Source: Ardenticatenales bacterium (lineage in GTDB: Bacteria > Chloroflexota > Anaerolineae > Ardenticatenales > Ardenticatenaceae). From it: a DNA stretch of 7,350 nt. The notes beneath the pieces were generated by a model. The model saw only the letters and a list, made by a program, of their open reading frames with translations. It was not told the origin of the DNA and did no database searches. Where the stretch lies: positions 1-7,350 of the forward strand of contig JACCSL010000506.1 in assembly GCA_013812995.1 (NCBI GenBank), in the 5' to 3' direction. A program made the position numbers and the translations under genes. Within the stretch, counting starts at the first letter, position 1; every line of letters starts with the position of its first letter. This document shows positions 5,673 through 7,350 of the stretch, in pieces.

Positions 5673-6203
5673 CTACTCTTCGTAAGTTTCCAGAATCGAG
5701 TAGAGCAACTCAAGGAGTACCTGCTTGACACTCTCCTTGTCCGTGGCAACACAGGGAAGCACCTTGATCTCTGGGTGCAGCCCAAGGACAATCCGTAGAT
5801 CTTCTGGGGTCCAGGCGTCGGATAGGTCCTGCTTGTTCGCTGCGATCACAAAGGGAGTGTTGGAATAGCCCTGGAAGATCTGGATGATTTCCTGCGCCTC
5901 TCGAAAGGTTTCGCTCTTCGTGGAATCAACCATCACAACAAACCCGAGCATACCCTCAGCCAGAATCTCCCACATGAAATCGAAGCGCTTCTGGCCGGGT
6001 GTTCCGAAGAGATACAGAACTAGATCTTCGTCCACGGTGATGCGGCCGAAGTCCATGGCGACCGTCGTATTCGCTTTTACCGTGCGGGTATAATCGGATA
6101 TCTTGCGCTCGGTCGACACAACGTCAATTTCACTGATGGATTGAATGAATTCGGTCTTACCGGCCGAGAAGGGTCCGGTAATCACCATCTTTACGGTCTG
6201 CAT
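5673..6203 (-). CDS. Ras-like small GTPase (bacterial MglA/CvnD-type)
   Basis: A 176-residue single-domain GTPase. The P-loop G1 is GPFSAGKT at 10-17. The switch I region holds the threonines of TVKANTTVAMDFG (41-53). G3 is LFGTPGQKRF at 65-74, with a glutamine (Q71) at the usual catalytic position but a glycine where Ras has the Asp of DxxG. G4 is NKQD at 123-126, and the G5-like segment is CVATDKE at 151-157. It ends without a lipidation motif. It resembles bacterial Ras-like GTPases such as those of Streptomyces conservons and MglA-type polarity switches, normally regulated by Roadblock proteins; none is encoded in this window. The ATG at 6201-6203 has GGAG five bases upstream. It sits between the DUF4388 gene (58-base gap) and the V4R gene (12-base gap) on the same strand, so its likely partners are those two proteins. 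Confidence 0.92.
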   Translation of the reverse strand: MQTVKMVITGPFSAGKTEFIQSISEIDVVSTERKISDYTRTVKANTTVAMDFGRITVDEDLVLYLFGTPGQKRFDFMWEILAEGMLGFVVMVDSTKSETFREAQEIIQIFQGYSNTPFVIAANKQDLSDAWTPEDLRIVLGLHPEIKVLPCVATDKESVKQVLLELLYSILETYEE

Positions 6204-6208
6204 GGGTT

Positions 6209-6212
6209 CTCC
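6209..6212 (-). promoter_or_regulatory. Shine-Dalgarno site of the GTPase gene
   Basis: GGAG on the minus strand, five bases before the ATG at 6201-6203. Confidence 0.7.
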
Positions 6213-6216
6213 GCTG

Positions 6217-6258
6217 AAATAAAAGCACCCCAGGAATTAAGGATAAAGGGAGGGTGCT
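6217..6258 (-). terminator. Intercistronic hairpin with U-rich tail between DUF4388 and GTPase genes
   Basis: On the minus strand AGCACCC (plus 6252-6258) can pair perfectly with GGGTGCT (plus 6224-6230) around a 21-base loop. TTTATTT follows at once. It starts 3 bases after the DUF4388 stop. The long loop makes it a weak or partial terminator, or an mRNA-processing stem; transcription must pass it to reach the GTPase, because no clear promoter is visible inside the 58-base gap. Confidence 0.45.
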
Positions 6259-6261
6259 GCC

Positions 6262-7131
6262 TCAAAGGCCACGGATACGCGAGATGAGGCGACCGATAAT
6301 ATTTTTCTCGATATTCGGTTCCGTGAATTTCGGTTTTGGCTGCTCAACCTGGGGCTGGATAATTGCCCGCCCCGCGCTGTCTTGTGCCGCAGGTTTTGTC
6401 GCCGCTGTTGCTGGACGACTCGGCGGTCCTCCAACAATCTCAACAAGTTCGTCACGAAGAAGCTTGGCAACGATCTTCCGCACCTGAAACTCGCTCATCT
6501 GGTTGTACTGAGCGATGGTTGCAACGGTGTTACGTGGGTTGATAAAAGAAATCACGCGCCACTCATCAACACTCAGGTTGATATTGCGGAGATTCTTGCC
6601 AGGCGAGAATTTCAAGACGACATCCAGGCTGGGAAGCTCGGATTGCAGATCGGAGGATTCTTCCTTGCGACGACTCCCCTCGACTACGATGCTTTCCAGC
6701 CCGACCGGGATGGTGATCCGTCCGGCGGGCGGTGCCATCTTCTGATCGAACACGAAGGCCCCATCTTCCCACGTAAAGAGGGTATAGACCACATCCATCA
6801 TGCTATTGCGCAAGACCTGCACAATGTCATTCTTGGATATCTGGCCCGCGTTGATCATGAGCAGGCCCAGTTGTTTGTCATCGCGCACCCGCCCACTCGC
6901 CACGAGGGAGTCGGCCTGGCTCTGCGTCAACTTGCCTGTCTTCACCATCAAATCAGCAAGACTGTTGGGCTGATTTGAGAGCGCGGCGTAGACCAATTTG
7001 CCTTCATGGAAGAACAATTCGGCCGTGCTCTCGGGGGATTCAATCGCGAGAGCGCCTGTTTTACGCGCAAGGTGTACTAAGTTGAGGAGTTGGGTGAGAC
7101 TGAAGTCTCGCAACCTACCCTTAAGCGCCAT
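6262..7131 (-). CDS. DUF4388 (PATAN-type) domain protein with winged-helix-like region
   Basis: A 289-residue soluble protein. The start MALKGRLRDFSLTQLLNLV (1-19) followed by LARKTGALAIES (21-32) and AELFFHEGKLVYA (37-49) is the characteristic opening of DUF4388/PATAN domains, which occur in bacterial signalling proteins including two-component regulators. The domain continues to about residue 150 (WEDGAFVFDQ at 121-130). Residues 185-233, with LSVDEWRVISFI, TVATIAQYN and VRKIVAKLLRDELVEIV, look like a winged helix. A Pro/Ala/Gln-rich linker (235-272) leads to a short amphipathic basic helix (273-289). The family N-terminus fixes the ATG at 7129-7131, although no Shine-Dalgarno is visible before it. 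It is the first gene of the operon with the GTPase and V4R genes. It could be a scaffold or effector for the GTPase (inference); DNA binding by the winged helix is possible but unproven. Confidence 0.85.
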   Translation of the reverse strand: MALKGRLRDFSLTQLLNLVHLARKTGALAIESPESTAELFFHEGKLVYAALSNQPNSLADLMVKTGKLTQSQADSLVASGRVRDDKQLGLLMINAGQISKNDIVQVLRNSMMDVVYTLFTWEDGAFVFDQKMAPPAGRITIPVGLESIVVEGSRRKEESSDLQSELPSLDVVLKFSPGKNLRNINLSVDEWRVISFINPRNTVATIAQYNQMSEFQVRKIVAKLLRDELVEIVGGPPSRPATAATKPAAQDSAGRAIIQPQVEQPKPKFTEPNIEKNIIGRLISRIRGL

Positions 7132-7151
7132 AGACGTTAGCCCGAGGAAAG

Positions 7152-7170
7152 GGGTGGTGTTTGGCCACCC
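7152..7170 (-). promoter_or_regulatory. Hairpin in the 5' leader of the DUF4388 operon
   Basis: GGGTGG and CCACCC pair perfectly over six bases around a seven-base loop, within the predicted leader of about 54 bases and some 20 bases before the start codon. No U run follows, so it is not a terminator. It may influence translation or mRNA stability. Confidence 0.4.
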
Positions 7171-7191
7171 GTGATTGATTGTTGGGAAGGC

Positions 7192-7200
7192 ATTATATCA
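7192..7200 (-). promoter_or_regulatory. Extended -10 promoter of the DUF4388-GTPase-V4R operon
   Basis: The minus strand reads TGATATAAT (plus 7192-7200): a perfect TATAAT with the TG dinucleotide one base upstream, the extended -10 arrangement. The -35 region at the ideal 17-base spacing (plus 7215-7220) is poor, as expected for extended -10 promoters or activator-dependent ones. Transcription would start near 7185. Confidence 0.7.
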
Positions 7201-7212
7201 TGGGCGAGAGTT

Positions 7213-7256
7213 GGAAGCGAGCAGACTATATTTGCTTCCTATTTTCTCTCTAGGAA
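7213..7256. repeat. Two adjoining inverted repeats upstream of the operon promoter
   Basis: GGAAGC (7213-7218) faces GCTTCC (7234-7239) across 15 bases, and TTCCTA (7236-7241) faces TAGGAA (7251-7256) across 9 bases. The two share the TTCC at 7236-7239. The inner half-site covers the weak -35 position of the promoter, so the repeats are placed where a regulator could act. No known operator consensus is recognised. Confidence 0.4.
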
Positions 7257-7350
7257 TCTCTATGATACTGGTGAGTGGAAAGAGCGTCAACTGACCTTTG
7301 TGACGACCCTCACCTCTCATTCCTGCTCCATGCTAACATAGGTTCTGTAA
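7257..7350. other. Non-coding upstream region, no gene seen
   Basis: No convincing coding frame or RNA gene is seen. It contains a nested, interrupted dyad: GGTGAG (7270-7275) with CTCACC (7309-7314), and inside it CGTCA (7285-7289) with TGACG (7301-7305). This could be a weak stem or protein-binding sites. What lies further upstream is outside the window. Confidence 0.4.

Noticed and set aside
7152..7170. Leader hairpin as a terminator of an upstream gene
   Set aside because: No T run follows it on either strand, and it lies downstream of the perfect TATAAT box of the operon.
7262..7294. Ten-codon plus-strand reading frame with AGGAA five bases before its ATG
   Set aside because: Too short to support as a gene; no promoter or conserved feature is evident, and the AGGAA belongs to the palindrome at 7236-7256.

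Overview
The window reads as chromosomal DNA from a free-living bacterium, moderately GC-rich by eye, with densely packed genes, good Shine-Dalgarno sites and little spacer. The mix of genes (a RecD2-type helicase, an AFG1/ZapE-like ATPase, a DUF5335-like protein, and a DUF4388 protein next to a Ras-like GTPase) fits Chloroflexota such as the Ktedonobacteria. That assignment is a low-confidence inference, because no rRNA or other phylogenetic marker is present. There are no mobile elements, CRISPR arrays or tRNAs.

Layout, left to right. (1) Positions 1-1033, plus strand: the C-terminal part of a RecD2-like helicase, cut by the window edge, followed without a gap by a small gamma-glutamylcyclotransferase-like protein. 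(2) Positions 1025 to about 2798, minus strand: an APH-fold small-molecule kinase and a SAM-dependent methyltransferase that overlap by 11 bases, so they are probably translationally coupled. The methyltransferase converges on, and overlaps, the cyclotransferase-like gene. (3) Positions 2870-4027, plus strand: an AFG1/ZapE-like P-loop ATPase, divergent from the kinase. (4) Positions 4011-4892, minus strand: an FMN-type flavin reductase with a readable sigma-70-like promoter, followed 9 bases later by a DUF5335-like protein that converges on the ATPase gene. (5) Positions 5040-7131, minus strand: a complete three-gene operon encoding a DUF4388/PATAN protein, a Ras-like small GTPase and a V4R-domain protein. 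An extended -10 promoter precedes it and a rho-independent terminator follows it.

The last operon is the most interesting part. All three families are linked to bacterial signalling or regulation. The V4R domain has been proposed as a relative of Bet3, a subunit of the eukaryotic TRAPP complex that activates Rab GTPases, so a V4R protein encoded directly behind a Ras-like GTPase suggests a bacterial GTPase plus regulator or effector unit. The operon also has regulatory structure: inverted repeats upstream of the promoter, a 5'-leader hairpin before a start with no visible Shine-Dalgarno, and a hairpin with a U-rich tail between the first two genes. The other genes look like ordinary housekeeping or metabolic functions with unknown substrates.
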